A stretch of DNA of 64,000 nt, taken from contig JAFIGS010000029.1 of the NCBI GenBank assembly GCA_017849615.1, forward strand, positions 1 to 64,000, read 5' to 3'. Every line of letters begins with the position of its first letter. Positions within the stretch are counted from its first letter, which is position 1. The notes beneath the pieces were generated by a model. The model was given only the letters and a program-made list of their open reading frames with translations, ran no database searches and was not told the origin of the DNA. Positions 25,188 through 33,864 of the stretch are shown one piece after another. The position numbers and the translations under genes were made by a program. The stretch comes from Pseudolabrys sp. (lineage in GTDB: Bacteria; Pseudomonadota; Alphaproteobacteria; Rhizobiales; Xanthobacteraceae).

Positions 25188-25472
25188 TTAGGGCCGCGTG
25201 CCGTGGAAGGTGCGCAGCTTGCGGAACAGCGGCGTGTCGAGATCGGCCGGCGGGGTCTCCGAGCCGTTGACGAAGGCGAACATCTGCTGGTCCGGGACGT
25301 CGAGCCAGCTTTCGACCTCGGTCAGTTCGGCCTCGCTCAGATTCATCAGCTCGGCGTCGGCGAAGCCCCCCATGACGAGGTCCATCTCGCGGATGCCGCG
25401 GTGCCAGAGCCGGAACTTCAGCTTGCGCAGCCGCAGGTCCAGCCCTTCGCTCGAGATTTCGGTGCCGCTCAA
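25188..25472 (-). CDS. sdhE: FAD assembly factor SdhE
   Basis: A 94-residue protein that promotes covalent flavinylation of succinate dehydrogenase subunit SdhA. The signature RGxxEMD is present as HRGIREMDLVMGGF, and the C-terminal helix bundle (LSEAELTEVESWLDVPDQQMF) fits. The start is probably TTG 25472, preceded by TTGGAGAATTCCG; the longer frame adds an arginine-rich stretch not seen in the family. It lies 34 bp before mfd, an arrangement common in Rhizobiales, and diverges from recG across about 118 bp. Confidence 0.9.
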   Translation of the reverse strand: MSGTEISSEGLDLRLRKLKFRLWHRGIREMDLVMGGFADAELMNLSEAELTEVESWLDVPDQQMFAFVNGSETPPADLDTPLFRKLRTFHGTRP

Positions 25473-25589
25473 CGGAATTCTCCAACGCCAAAAACCCGGA
25501 CGGTGCCGGGCGCGGGGTATATAGGCATAAGTCTTTGGCTTGTCATGGCCCGGCATTTGTCAGGGCAAGAAATCCACTAAAGTCGGTTC

Positions 25590-27689
25590 ATGCGCCCGCC
25601 TGTCCTCAATCCCCTGTTCGCCGCGATCACCAGCCTGCCCGGCGTCGGGCCGAAGCTGGCGGTGCTCTACGGTCGGCTGCTGGGCCGCGAGGAACCGCGC
25701 GTTATCGACCTCCTGCTGCACATGCCGTCCGGCACCATCGACCGCCGCGCGCGGCCAAAGCTCAACGAGGTCCAGCCCGGCCAGATCGTCACCGTCTCGG
25801 TCACCGTCGAGGACCACCGGCCGGCGCCGCCGAACCGGCCGCGCGCGCCCTATCGCGTCGTCACCTCGGATGAGACCGGGCTGACGCTGACGCTCACCTT
25901 CTTCCACGCCCGGGCCGACTATCTGGAAAAGCTGCTGCCGGTGGGCGAAAAGCGCTACGTCTCCGGCACCGCCGAGTTCTATGACGGCATGCTGCAGATG
26001 GTGCATCCCGACCGCGTCGTGGACGAGAAGGGCTTTGCCGATTTGCCGCTCGTCGAGCCCGTTTATCCGCTGACCGAAGGGCTCAATCTCGGCAATCTGC
26101 GCAAGGCGATGGACGGCGCGCTGGGCCGCATCCCGGAGCTGCCGGAATGGCAGGATGAGGCCTGGGTGTCCCGCGAGCGGCTGCCGCCCTTTGCCGGGGC
26201 CTTGCGCAGCCTGCACAAGCCGCAGGACCCGCGCGATATCGTCCCGGAGAGCCTCGCCTGGACGCGGCTGGCCTATGACGAACTGCTCGCCGGCCAATTG
26301 GCGCTCGCTGTGATGCGCGCGCATATGCGCCGGCAGGCGGGGCGCGGCACCTCGAGCGAGGGCCTGCTGCGCGCCAAGGTCATGAAGGCGCTGCCTTACA
26401 CGCTGACGCATTCGCAGCAGCAGGCGGTCAACGACATCGTCAACGATCTGGCCCTGCCGCAGCGCATGCTGCGCCTCGTGCAGGGCGATGTCGGCTCCGG
26501 CAAGACCGTGGTGGCGCTGATCGCCGCCGCGACCGTCATCGAGGCCGGGCGGCAGGCGGCGCTGATGGCGCCGACCGAAATTCTGGCGCGGCAGCATTAC
26601 GCCACCATCAAGCCATTGGCCGAGGCCGCCGGCATTCATGTCGCCATCCTCACCGGCCGCGAGCGCGGCGGCGAGCGCAAGGCCATTCTCGACCGCCTCG
26701 CGCTTGGCGAGATCGACATCGTCGTCGGTACCCATGCGCTGTTCCAGGACGAGGTGCTGTTTCACGATCTCGCGCTCGCCATTGTCGATGAGCAGCATCG
26801 CTTCGGCGTGCATCAGCGCCTCGCGCTGACGCAAAAGGGCGAGTCCGTCGACGTGCTGGTGCTGACGGCGACGCCGATCCCGCGCACGCTCGTGCTTACG
26901 TTCTTCGGCGACATGGACATCTCGGAGCTTCGCGAGAAGCCGCCCGGCCGCTTGCCGATCGACACCCGCACCATCGCGCTCGACCGCGTCGGCGATGTCG
27001 AGGACGCCATCGGCCGCGCGATATCGGAGGGCAAGCGCGCCTACTGGGTCTGCCCGCTGGTCGAAGAGTCCGAGAAGATCGATCTGGCCGCCGCCGAAGC
27101 GCGCTACGAAGACCTGCGCCGGCGCTTCGGATCGAAGGTCGATCTGGTGCACGGCAAGATGAAGGCCGCGGAGAAGGACGCCGCCATGGCCCGCTTCGCC
27201 TCGGGGCAGAGCCAGTTGCTGATCGCCACGACGGTCATCGAAGTCGGCGTCGACGTGCCGGAAGCGACCATCATGGTCATCGAGCACGCCGAACGTTTCG
27301 GTCTGGCCCAGCTTCACCAGTTGCGCGGCCGCGTCGGCCGCGGCTCCGGCAAGTCGACGTGCCTCCTGCTTTACAAAGGCCCGCTCGGCGAGACCGCCAA
27401 GGCGCGGCTCGCCATTCTGCGCGAGAGCGAGGACGGCTTCCGCATCGCCGAAGAGGATCTGCGTCTGCGCGGCGAAGGCGATCTGCTGGGCACGCGGCAG
27501 AGCGGCCTGCCCGGCTTCTCGGTGGCGAGGCTGGAGACGCACGGCAAATATCTCGGCGCCGCGCGCGACGACGCCAAGCTGATCCTCGAGCGCGATCCGC
27601 AGCTGCAGAGCGAGCGCGGAGCGGCGCTGCGCCACCTGCTCTATCTGTTCGGCAAGGACGAGGCGATCAAGCTGGTAAGGGCGGGGTAA
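25590..27689 (+). CDS. recG: ATP-dependent DNA helicase RecG
   Basis: A 699-residue helicase that reverses stalled replication forks and migrates Holliday junctions. It shows the N-terminal wedge/OB domain (ITSLPGVGPKLAVLYGRLLG; VSVTVEDHRPAPPNRPRAPY), Walker A GDVGSGKTVVAL, DEQHRFGVHQR in motif II, TATPIPRTL in motif III, and QLRGRVGRGSGKSTCLLLY in motif VI. Length is normal. It diverges from sdhE-mfd and converges on the DUF805 gene across a palindromic repeat that may end transcription. Confidence 0.97.
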   Translation: MRPPVLNPLFAAITSLPGVGPKLAVLYGRLLGREEPRVIDLLLHMPSGTIDRRARPKLNEVQPGQIVTVSVTVEDHRPAPPNRPRAPYRVVTSDETGLTLTLTFFHARADYLEKLLPVGEKRYVSGTAEFYDGMLQMVHPDRVVDEKGFADLPLVEPVYPLTEGLNLGNLRKAMDGALGRIPELPEWQDEAWVSRERLPPFAGALRSLHKPQDPRDIVPESLAWTRLAYDELLAGQLALAVMRAHMRRQAGRGTSSEGLLRAKVMKALPYTLTHSQQQAVNDIVNDLALPQRMLRLVQGDVGSGKTVVALIAAATVIEAGRQAALMAPTEILARQHYATIKPLAEAAGIHVAILTGRERGGERKAILDRLALGEIDIVVGTHALFQDEVLFHDLALAIVDEQHRFGVHQRLALTQKGESVDVLVLTATPIPRTLVLTFFGDMDISELREKPPGRLPIDTRTIALDRVGDVEDAIGRAISEGKRAYWVCPLVEESEKIDLAAAEARYEDLRRRFGSKVDLVHGKMKAAEKDAAMARFASGQSQLLIATTVIEVGVDVPEATIMVIEHAERFGLAQLHQLRGRVGRGSGKSTCLLLYKGPLGETAKARLAILRESEDGFRIAEEDLRLRGEGDLLGTRQSGLPGFSVARLETHGKYLGAARDDAKLILERDPQLQSERGAALRHLLYLFGKDEAIKLVRAG

Positions 27690-27692
27690 ACC

Positions 27693-27734
27693 GTCATTCC
27701 GGGTTCTCTCGCTTCGCGAGAGCCCCGGAATGAC
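27693..27734. repeat. Dispersed palindromic repeat, short GTCATTCCGGG form
   Basis: GTCATTCCGGG at 27693-27703 and CCCGGAATGAC at 27724-27734 are exact reverse complements, and an inner CTCTCGC/GCGAGAG stem fills the centre. Two longer relatives flank queA (49040-49141 and 50250-50344). This short copy lies between the convergent recG and DUF805 genes. Confidence 0.85.
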
Positions 27735-27750
27735 CAGACGTATTATACGA

Positions 27751-28119
27751 TCATGCCGAGGCCAGCGGGTCCGGCCCGAACCGGTTCGTCCCCTGCGTGC
27801 CGCGCAGGCAGAACCAGACGATCAGCACGAAAAATCCGATGATGGTGAAGGTGATCAGGATCCACCAGCCGGTGCGGTCGAGATCATGCAGGCGGCGGAT
27901 CGCCACCGCCCAGCTCGGCAACAGCAAGCCGAGACTGACGATCAGGCTGAAGGGTCCACCATTCTCGATCAGCGGAAACATCGCGGTGTCCAGGATCGCG
28001 GCCATGATGGACATCAGCGCAATGAACAGCGCGAAGTACCAATACTCGGAGCGAGCGGCGCGACCGTGCCCCGAGACATAATTGTGAAAGCAATGGCCGA
28101 TCGCCTGAATGAAATCCAT
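27751..28119 (-). CDS. DUF805 inner-membrane protein (YhaH-like)
   Basis: A 122-residue membrane protein with three to four hydrophobic segments. It has the DUF805 marks: GRAARSEYWYFALF near the N-terminus and AIRRLHDLDRTGWWILI in the middle. The start at 28119 follows a G-rich ribosome site (ACGGGGGATGCG). No function is assigned to the family; homologues occur as multiple paralogues in many bacteria. It is 35 bp downstream of the DUF502 gene and probably in its transcript. Confidence 0.88.
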   Translation of the reverse strand: MDFIQAIGHCFHNYVSGHGRAARSEYWYFALFIALMSIMAAILDTAMFPLIENGGPFSLIVSLGLLLPSWAVAIRRLHDLDRTGWWILITFTIIGFFVLIVWFCLRGTQGTNRFGPDPLASA

Positions 28120-28154
28120 CGCATCCCCCGTGGTCCCTGAGACAAGGGGACCGC

Positions 28155-28922
28155 CTATTCGACCGCTTCTCTTGCCTTCGCCAGTTGGGCCATCCTCGCC
28201 GTCGCGGCGAGATCGGCAAGCTTCTTCTGCGCATCCTTGTCCGCGCCCGGCTGCACCATGCCCGCCGACATGATCAACGTCATCGCGCTTTCGACGCCGA
28301 CGTCCAGTTCGATCAGCTTGTTGCGCGGCACGAAGAAAAAGAAGCCGGTGGTCGGGTTCGGCGTACACGGCAGGAACACCGAGACGTTGTCGCTCTCGGG
28401 CAGACGCTGCGCAATCTGCTCGGCCGGCGGCTGCGAAATAAAGACGAGCGACCACATGCCCGGCGCCGGAAATTCCACCAGCGCCACCTTGCGGAAGCTC
28501 GAGCCCGATTTCGAGAACAGGGTCTCGAAAATCTGCTTCATGGTCTTGTAGACCGGCCGCACCACCGGCATGCGGTTGAGGATGCCCTCGCCGAGTTCGA
28601 CCAGCGTGCGGCCGACGAGATTGGCGGCAAGGAAGCCGAGCAGCGTCAGCGCCACGATGGCGATGACCAGCCCGGTGCCCGGGATCGGCCACGGCAGATA
28701 GGTCTCGGGACGATAGGTCGGCGGGATGAACGGCCGCACCCAGTTGTCGACCCAGGTGATGAACGACCAGGTCAGATAGATCGTGATGAACAGCGGGCCG
28801 GCGACGACAAGCCCGGTGAGGAAATAGTTGCGCAGGCGGCCGGCGAGGCTCGTGTGTGACGCCGCGACGCGGGTGACGTCGTCCGACATCTCCTCGCCTG
28901 GCTTCTGTTCCGTCTGATCCAT
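28155..28922 (-). CDS. DUF502 family membrane protein
   Basis: A 255-residue protein with two hydrophobic segments near the N-terminus (YFLTGLVVAGPLFITIYLTW and a second around GTGLVIAIVALTLLGFLAAN) followed by a soluble domain with NRMPVVRPVYKTMKQIFETL, the DUF502 signature. Function is unknown; related COV (continuous vascular ring) proteins occur in plants. The charged N-terminus (GEEMSDDVTRVAAS) precedes the first helix, so there is no cleavable signal. It lies about 65 bp downstream of glmS in the same direction. Confidence 0.88.
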   Translation of the reverse strand: MDQTEQKPGEEMSDDVTRVAASHTSLAGRLRNYFLTGLVVAGPLFITIYLTWSFITWVDNWVRPFIPPTYRPETYLPWPIPGTGLVIAIVALTLLGFLAANLVGRTLVELGEGILNRMPVVRPVYKTMKQIFETLFSKSGSSFRKVALVEFPAPGMWSLVFISQPPAEQIAQRLPESDNVSVFLPCTPNPTTGFFFFVPRNKLIELDVGVESAMTLIMSAGMVQPGADKDAQKKLADLAATARMAQLAKAREAVE

Positions 28923-28987
28923 GCCTGCAACCCGTCCACGACCTGAAATGACCGAAAACGGCGCGTCCGCGCCGGTCGGGCCGCAGT

Positions 28988-30814
28988 CTACTCCACCGTG
29001 ACGGATTTCGCGAGGTTGCGCGGCTGATCGACGTCGGTGCCGATCGCCGCAGCCGTGTGATAGGCCATGAGCTGGACCGGGATCGAATAGACCAGCGGCG
29101 TCACGGTCGAAGCCATCTCGGGCAGGATCAACGTCTCGACGGATTCGATGGTCGCCTCGGTGGCGCCCTTGGGATCGGTCACGAGAATGATCTTGCCGCC
29201 GCGCGCGGCAACCTCCTGCATGTTCGACACGGTCTTCTCGAACACCCGGTCATGCGGCGCGATCACGATCACCGGCATGGTCTCGTCAATCAGGGCGATC
29301 GGCCCGTGCTTGAGCTCGCCGGCAGCGTAGCCTTCGGCGTGGATGTAGGAAATTTCCTTGAGCTTGAGCGCACCCTCGAGCGCGATCGGAAACGAGGTGC
29401 CGCGGCCGAGATAGAGCACGTCCTTCACCTTAGCGAGATCGTGCGACAGCTTCTCGATCTGCGGCTCCAGAGTCAGCGCCTGCGCCATCAGGCGCGGCAC
29501 CGCGATCAGCGCCTGCACCAGTTTCTTTTCGTCGGCTTCGGAGAGATGGCCGCGCGCGCGGCCGGCGGCGAGCGCCAGACAGGCGAGCACGCTGAGCTGA
29601 CAGGTGAAAGCCTTGGTCGAAGCGACGCCGATTTCAGGACCGGCCAGGGTCGGCATCACGACATCGCTCTCGCGGGCGATGGTCGACGTCGTGACGTTCA
29701 CCACGGAGAGGATGTGCTGCTTCATCTCCTTGGCGTAGCGCAAGGTCGCGAGCGTATCGGCGGTCTCGCCGGACTGCGAAATGAACAGCGCCAGATCGCC
29801 CTCTTCCAGCGGCGCGCCGCGGTAGCGGAATTCGGAGGCGATATCGATTTCGACCGGCAGCTTGGCGAAACGCTCGAACCAGTATTTGGCGACGAGACCG
29901 GCATAGAACGCCGTGCCGCAGGCCGAGATCGACAGGCGCTTGAGCTTCTTCCAGTCGAACGGCAGCGTCCCCGGCAAGGCGACGCGCTCGCCGACCATGT
30001 CGATGTAGTGCGCGAGCGTGTGGCCGACCACTTCCGGCTGCTCATGGATTTCCTTGGCCATGAAGTGCTTGTGGTTGCCCTTGTCGACAAGCTGCGTCGT
30101 GACCGACGATTTGACGATCGGCCGCTTCACCTCGTTGTCCTTTTCGTCGCGCACCGTGGCGCCGCCGTGCGTGAGCACGACCCAGTCGCCGTCGTCGAGA
30201 TAGCTGATCGTGTCGGTGAACGGCGACAGCGCGATGGCGTCCGAGCCGAGATACATCTCGCCGTCGCCATAGCCGACGGCCAGCGGCGAGCCCTTGCGCG
30301 CGCCGATTAGGAGATCGTCCTCGCCGGCGAACAGGAAGCCGAGCGCGAAGGCGCCGCGCAATTGCTTGAGCGTCGCCGCCACCGCATCGACGGGCGACTT
30401 GCCTTTTTGCATGTAGTCGGTGACCAGATGCGCGACGACTTCGGTGTCGGTCTCGCTGGCGAACTTGTGGCCCGCGGCGATGAGCTTCTCGCGCAGTTCG
30501 CGGAAGTTCTCGATGATGCCGTTATGCACGACCGCGACCTTGTCGGTCGCATGCGGATGCGCGTTGCTCTCGGTCGGCCTGCCGTGCGTCGCCCAGCGCG
30601 TATGCCCGATGCCGGCATTGCCGGGCAGCGGCTCATCGTGCAGTTTGTTCTCGAGGCCCTTCAGTTTGCCTTCGGCGCGCCGGCGGCCCATGACGCCGTG
30701 ATCGAGCGTCGCGATGCCCGCCGAGTCATAGCCGCGATATTCGAGGCGCTTGAGCGCATCGACCAGTTGTCCGGCGACCGGCCCGGTCCCGAGAATTCCG
30801 ACAATCCCGCACAT
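28988..30814 (-). CDS. glmS: Glutamine--fructose-6-phosphate aminotransferase (isomerizing)
   Basis: A 608-residue enzyme making glucosamine-6-phosphate, the first committed step to UDP-GlcNAc for peptidoglycan and lipid A. The nucleophile Cys2 starts the N-terminal amidotransferase domain (MCGIVGILGTG), followed by the family signature HTRWATHGRPT. Two SIS domains follow with AFYAGLVAKYWFERFA and SQSGETADTLATLRYAKEM, and the protein ends RNLAKSVTVE as in all GlmS proteins. It follows glmU on the same strand after 149 bp, so the two consecutive amino-sugar steps are linked. No glmS ribozyme is visible upstream, as expected outside Firmicutes. Confidence 0.97.
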   Translation of the reverse strand: MCGIVGILGTGPVAGQLVDALKRLEYRGYDSAGIATLDHGVMGRRRAEGKLKGLENKLHDEPLPGNAGIGHTRWATHGRPTESNAHPHATDKVAVVHNGIIENFRELREKLIAAGHKFASETDTEVVAHLVTDYMQKGKSPVDAVAATLKQLRGAFALGFLFAGEDDLLIGARKGSPLAVGYGDGEMYLGSDAIALSPFTDTISYLDDGDWVVLTHGGATVRDEKDNEVKRPIVKSSVTTQLVDKGNHKHFMAKEIHEQPEVVGHTLAHYIDMVGERVALPGTLPFDWKKLKRLSISACGTAFYAGLVAKYWFERFAKLPVEIDIASEFRYRGAPLEEGDLALFISQSGETADTLATLRYAKEMKQHILSVVNVTTSTIARESDVVMPTLAGPEIGVASTKAFTCQLSVLACLALAAGRARGHLSEADEKKLVQALIAVPRLMAQALTLEPQIEKLSHDLAKVKDVLYLGRGTSFPIALEGALKLKEISYIHAEGYAAGELKHGPIALIDETMPVIVIAPHDRVFEKTVSNMQEVAARGGKIILVTDPKGATEATIESVETLILPEMASTVTPLVYSIPVQLMAYHTAAAIGTDVDQPRNLAKSVTVE

Positions 30815-30963
30815 GCGCTTTGCGCCCGCCCCCGTGAAACTTTGAATAATGCTGTAGCGGCCGTGGCAACGGCGCTGAAATCAAAAGCTGTTTCGCCGTG
30901 TGTCAGACCACGTTAACCGCGAATGCCGTCAGAAAGCTTAATGGCGGCGTGTCTTCGGCGCTG

Positions 30964-32334
30964 TCAGGTCTTGGCCTTCTTCATCTTGCTGTAGAGTTCG
31001 CGCAAGCGCGCCGCACCGCCTTCCTTGTTGACCTGCCGGCCGCGCGCGATCGCCAGCGCGTCGGCCGGCACGTCCTTGGTCACCACCGAGCCGGAACCCA
31101 CGTAAGCGCCATCGCCGATTTTGACCGGCGCGACGAGCGACGAATTCGTACCGATGAAGGCGCCCGCGCCGATGTCGGTGAGGTGCTTGTTCACGCCGTC
31201 GTAATTGCAGGTGATGGTGCCGGCGCCGATATTGGCTTTGGCGCCGACGCGGGCGTCGCCGATATAGGCGAGATGGTTGGCCTTGGCGCCATCCTCGAGG
31301 GTCGCGGCCTTCACCTCGACGAAGTTGCCGATGTGAACATCCTGCCCAAGCTTCGCGCCGGGGCGCAGCCGCGCATAGGGCCCGACGCGCGCGCCCTTGC
31401 CGACCACGGCGCCCTCCAGATGCGAGAACGAGCGGATCGTCGCGCCGTCTTCGACTGTGACTCCCGCACCGAACACGACATTCGGCTCGACGGTGACATC
31501 CTTGCCGAACGTGGTGTCGGATGAAAGGAACACCGTTTCCGGCGCGATGAGCGTGACGCCCGCCTCCATCGCCGCGGCGCGCAGGCGCTGCTGCAGCACC
31601 GCTTCGGCCTGCGCCAATTGCGCCTTGGTGTTGATGCCGCGCACGTCGTCCTCGTCGGTTTCGATGACGGTGGCTTTCAGGCCCAACTCGCGGGCTATGG
31701 CCACCGCATCGGTGAGATAGTACTCGCCCTTGGCGTTGTCATTGCCGATGCGGTCGAGAATTGTCAGGGCCGACGCACCGGCCAGCACCATCAGGCCGCC
31801 GTTGCAGAGCGTGATCTTGCGCTCCTCCGCGGTGGCGTCCTTGTCCTCGACGATGGCGACGAGTTCGTCGCCCTTCATGACGAGCCGGCCGTAGCCGCTC
31901 GGATCCTGCGGCCGGAAGCCCAAAGCCGTAACCGCCGCGCCGGCCGCGATGGCCGCGCGCAGCCGCCTCAGCGTCTCAGGCCGCACCAGCGGCGTGTCGG
32001 CGAACATGACAAGGATATCGTCGGCGCCTTTGGCGATGGCCTCGCGCGCCGCCAGTACGGCATGCGCGGTGCCGAGCCGGTCGCGCTGGACGAATACACT
32101 CGCGCCGGCGGCAACGGCCTTTGCCTCGGCGGCAACATCGTCGCGGGCGGGGCCGACGACGACCGCGATCTCCGCGCCGCCGGCTTTCTGAGCCGCCGTC
32201 ATGACATGGGCGACCAGGCTCTTGTGGCCAACCTGATGCAGCACCTTCGGCAGACTCGAGCGCATGCGCGTGCCCTCGCCGGCGGCGAGCACGATGGCGA
32301 GGCAGGTTCGGTTTGGACCTTGCGGCTGGTGCAT
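30964..32334 (-). CDS. glmU: Bifunctional GlmU (GlcNAc-1-P uridyltransferase / GlcN-1-P acetyltransferase)
   Basis: A 456-residue enzyme for the last two steps to UDP-GlcNAc. The N-terminal uridyltransferase shows [15 protein letters not shown] and later [10 protein letters not shown]. From about residue 250 the left-handed beta-helix acetyltransferase appears as repeated hexapeptides, with [20 protein letters not shown] and [10 protein letters not shown] close to the E. coli sequence. It is upstream of glmS in the same direction and starts 118 bp from a divergent envelope-like gene. Confidence 0.97.
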   Translation of the reverse strand: MHQPQGPNRTCLAIVLAAGEGTRMRSSLPKVLHQVGHKSLVAHVMTAAQKAGGAEIAVVVGPARDDVAAEAKAVAAGASVFVQRDRLGTAHAVLAAREAIAKGADDILVMFADTPLVRPETLRRLRAAIAAGAAVTALGFRPQDPSGYGRLVMKGDELVAIVEDKDATAEERKITLCNGGLMVLAGASALTILDRIGNDNAKGEYYLTDAVAIARELGLKATVIETDEDDVRGINTKAQLAQAEAVLQQRLRAAAMEAGVTLIAPETVFLSSDTTFGKDVTVEPNVVFGAGVTVEDGATIRSFSHLEGAVVGKGARVGPYARLRPGAKLGQDVHIGNFVEVKAATLEDGAKANHLAYIGDARVGAKANIGAGTITCNYDGVNKHLTDIGAGAFIGTNSSLVAPVKIGDGAYVGSGSVVTKDVPADALAIARGRQVNKEGGAARLRELYSKMKKAKT

Positions 32335-32452
32335 GCGAATGAACTCAAGGTGTTAACCCGGCGCCGCAATGCCGGCGCCAAGTTTCAAAAGTCAGCAATG
32401 CCGGATTCTGCTAATGTTTTCAATGATCTGATTCGCCGCTTTCGAGGACAAC

Positions 32453-33403
32453 ATGGCCGACGCGTTTGACTCGCCGGAACACGGGCCGTTGCGTGACAAT
32501 AGCGTTGTTTGGCGTCTGAGCCTGTGGGGTGGGGCCGCAACCGTCGCCGTCGCCGCCGCGCTGCTCATTTTGAATGCCGATCTCGGCCTCGACCGTGTGG
32601 TGCATGCCTTGGCGCAACCGGCGCCCGCGCAGCAAGTCGCGCTCGAAGACAGCCTCCTCAAGCGCGTCGAGGCCCAGCGTGCCGAGGAAAACCGGCGGCT
32701 GGAAGTGCGCCTGCGCGAACTCGCGGCCGACCGCGACAAGCTCAGCGCCCGTCTCGCCGCGCTGGAAACCAATTTCAGCGACCTCACCGGGTCGGTGAAG
32801 CGCGACATGGCCGCGCTGGCAACGCCGAAGCCGGCCGCCCCGGCGCCGAGCCTGAACACGCCGCCGGCAGCGACGCCCGCCGCACCGAAGCCCGAGGCCA
32901 AGGTCGAGCCGAAGGTCGAGCCGAAGGTCGAACCTAAAATCGAAGCCAAGGCCGAACCAAAGGTCGAGCCTAAAGCCGAACCCAAACCGGAAACCGCACC
33001 GGCGGCCGAAGCCCCCGCGCCCGCGGCGGAAGCGCCCAAGGCCACCAACGCCACTCCACCGCAGGTGGCCAACGTGCCGATGCCGCCGACACGCATGGCG
33101 GCCGCGCCGACAACCGCCCCGGATGAAGCGCGCAAGTCCGAACTCGGCGTCGATCTCGGCGGCGCGCGGTCGATGGAAATCCTGCAGGCGCGCTGGGTCG
33201 CGGTGAAAGCCAATTTCGGTCCCGTGATCGAGGGGCTGCGGCCGCTCGCCGGCCATGACGACCGGCCCGGCATCATCCCCTACCGTCTCATCGTCGGCCC
33301 GCTGCCCAATGCCGCAGCGGCGGCGCAGATCTGCTCGCGCATGCATGCCTCGAAGGTGCCGTGCCGCACCGTCGATTACGCCGGCGAGAAGCTCATTCCG
33401 TAG
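32453..33403 (+). CDS. Membrane-anchored protein with coiled coil, PK repeats and SPOR-like end
   Basis: A 316-residue protein of unknown function. Residues 20-45 form one transmembrane helix (WGGAATVAVAAALLILN). Residues 65-115 form a charged coiled coil (EENRRLEVRLRELAADRDKL). Residues 135-195 are built of VEPK/AEPK units like the Pro-Lys stalk of TonB, able to span the periplasm. The last 50 residues (PYRLIVGPLPNAAAAAQIC) resemble a SPOR domain, which binds denuded peptidoglycan, though this match is by eye. The start has a GAGGACA ribosome site. It diverges from glmU. Confidence 0.7.
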   Translation: MADAFDSPEHGPLRDNSVVWRLSLWGGAATVAVAAALLILNADLGLDRVVHALAQPAPAQQVALEDSLLKRVEAQRAEENRRLEVRLRELAADRDKLSARLAALETNFSDLTGSVKRDMAALATPKPAAPAPSLNTPPAATPAAPKPEAKVEPKVEPKVEPKIEAKAEPKVEPKAEPKPETAPAAEAPAPAAEAPKATNATPPQVANVPMPPTRMAAAPTTAPDEARKSELGVDLGGARSMEILQARWVAVKANFGPVIEGLRPLAGHDDRPGIIPYRLIVGPLPNAAAAAQICSRMHASKVPCRTVDYAGEKLIP

Positions 33404-33480
33404 AACGCCGCCTCAGGCCTCGGTTTGCCCTCACGTCATCGCGGCGGCATACTCCGCCGCGATCGAGGACCGAGGACCTG

Positions 33481-33864
33481 ATGGAACCGCACAAACTTTT
33501 TCTGCCGAGCGCCCGCGCCACCAATGCGCTGCTGATCATAGGCTTTGGCGCGCTCGGCTATGCGCTGTACGTCCGCTACATGGGCATCGAGCAGTCGCAG
33601 ATCGGCCTCGCCTGCAATGCCGGCCTCGACACCTGGATGTGCACGCAGCGCCGCGTCTTCGCCGCGCTGTTCGACCGCTCGCTGATCGGCGCCGCCGCCG
33701 TGGTTCTGGCGGCGATCCATCTGCTGCGGCCGACCTTGGTCATCTTCGCGCTGGCGCTCGCCGTCGCGCTGATGGGCGTCGTGCTTTACAACGTCGTGCT
33801 GTCGGCGCTGGCGATCGGGCTGCTACTGCTCAGCTTTGCGCGTCGCGTACCCGAGCCAGACTGA
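33481..33864 (+). CDS. Small membrane protein, unknown function
   Basis: A 127-residue protein with three hydrophobic segments: NALLIIGFGALGYALYV, LIGAAAVVLAAIHLL and IFALALAVALMGVVLYN. Two cysteines lie in the loop after the first helix (GLACNAGLDTWMCTQRR) and could form a disulfide. The start at 33481 follows GAGGACCGAGGACCTG. The gene overlaps the convergent ndvC-like gene by 35 bp at the 3' end. I do not recognise a named family. Confidence 0.72.
   Translation: MEPHKLFLPSARATNALLIIGFGALGYALYVRYMGIEQSQIGLACNAGLDTWMCTQRRVFAALFDRSLIGAAAVVLAAIHLLRPTLVIFALALAVALMGVVLYNVVLSALAIGLLLLSFARRVPEPD

Noticed and set aside
21788-25270. 1160-codon plus-strand open frame opposite mfd
   Set aside because: Lies entirely across the mfd helicase; composition is His/Arg-rich shadow, with no recognisable domain.
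30815-30963. glmS ribozyme or riboswitch upstream of glmS
   Set aside because: No conserved ribozyme core is visible, and the class is known from Firmicutes rather than this group.
32899-32996. Tandem 12-bp repeats as a non-coding satellite
   Set aside because: They are in frame and encode the VEPK stalk of a protein.
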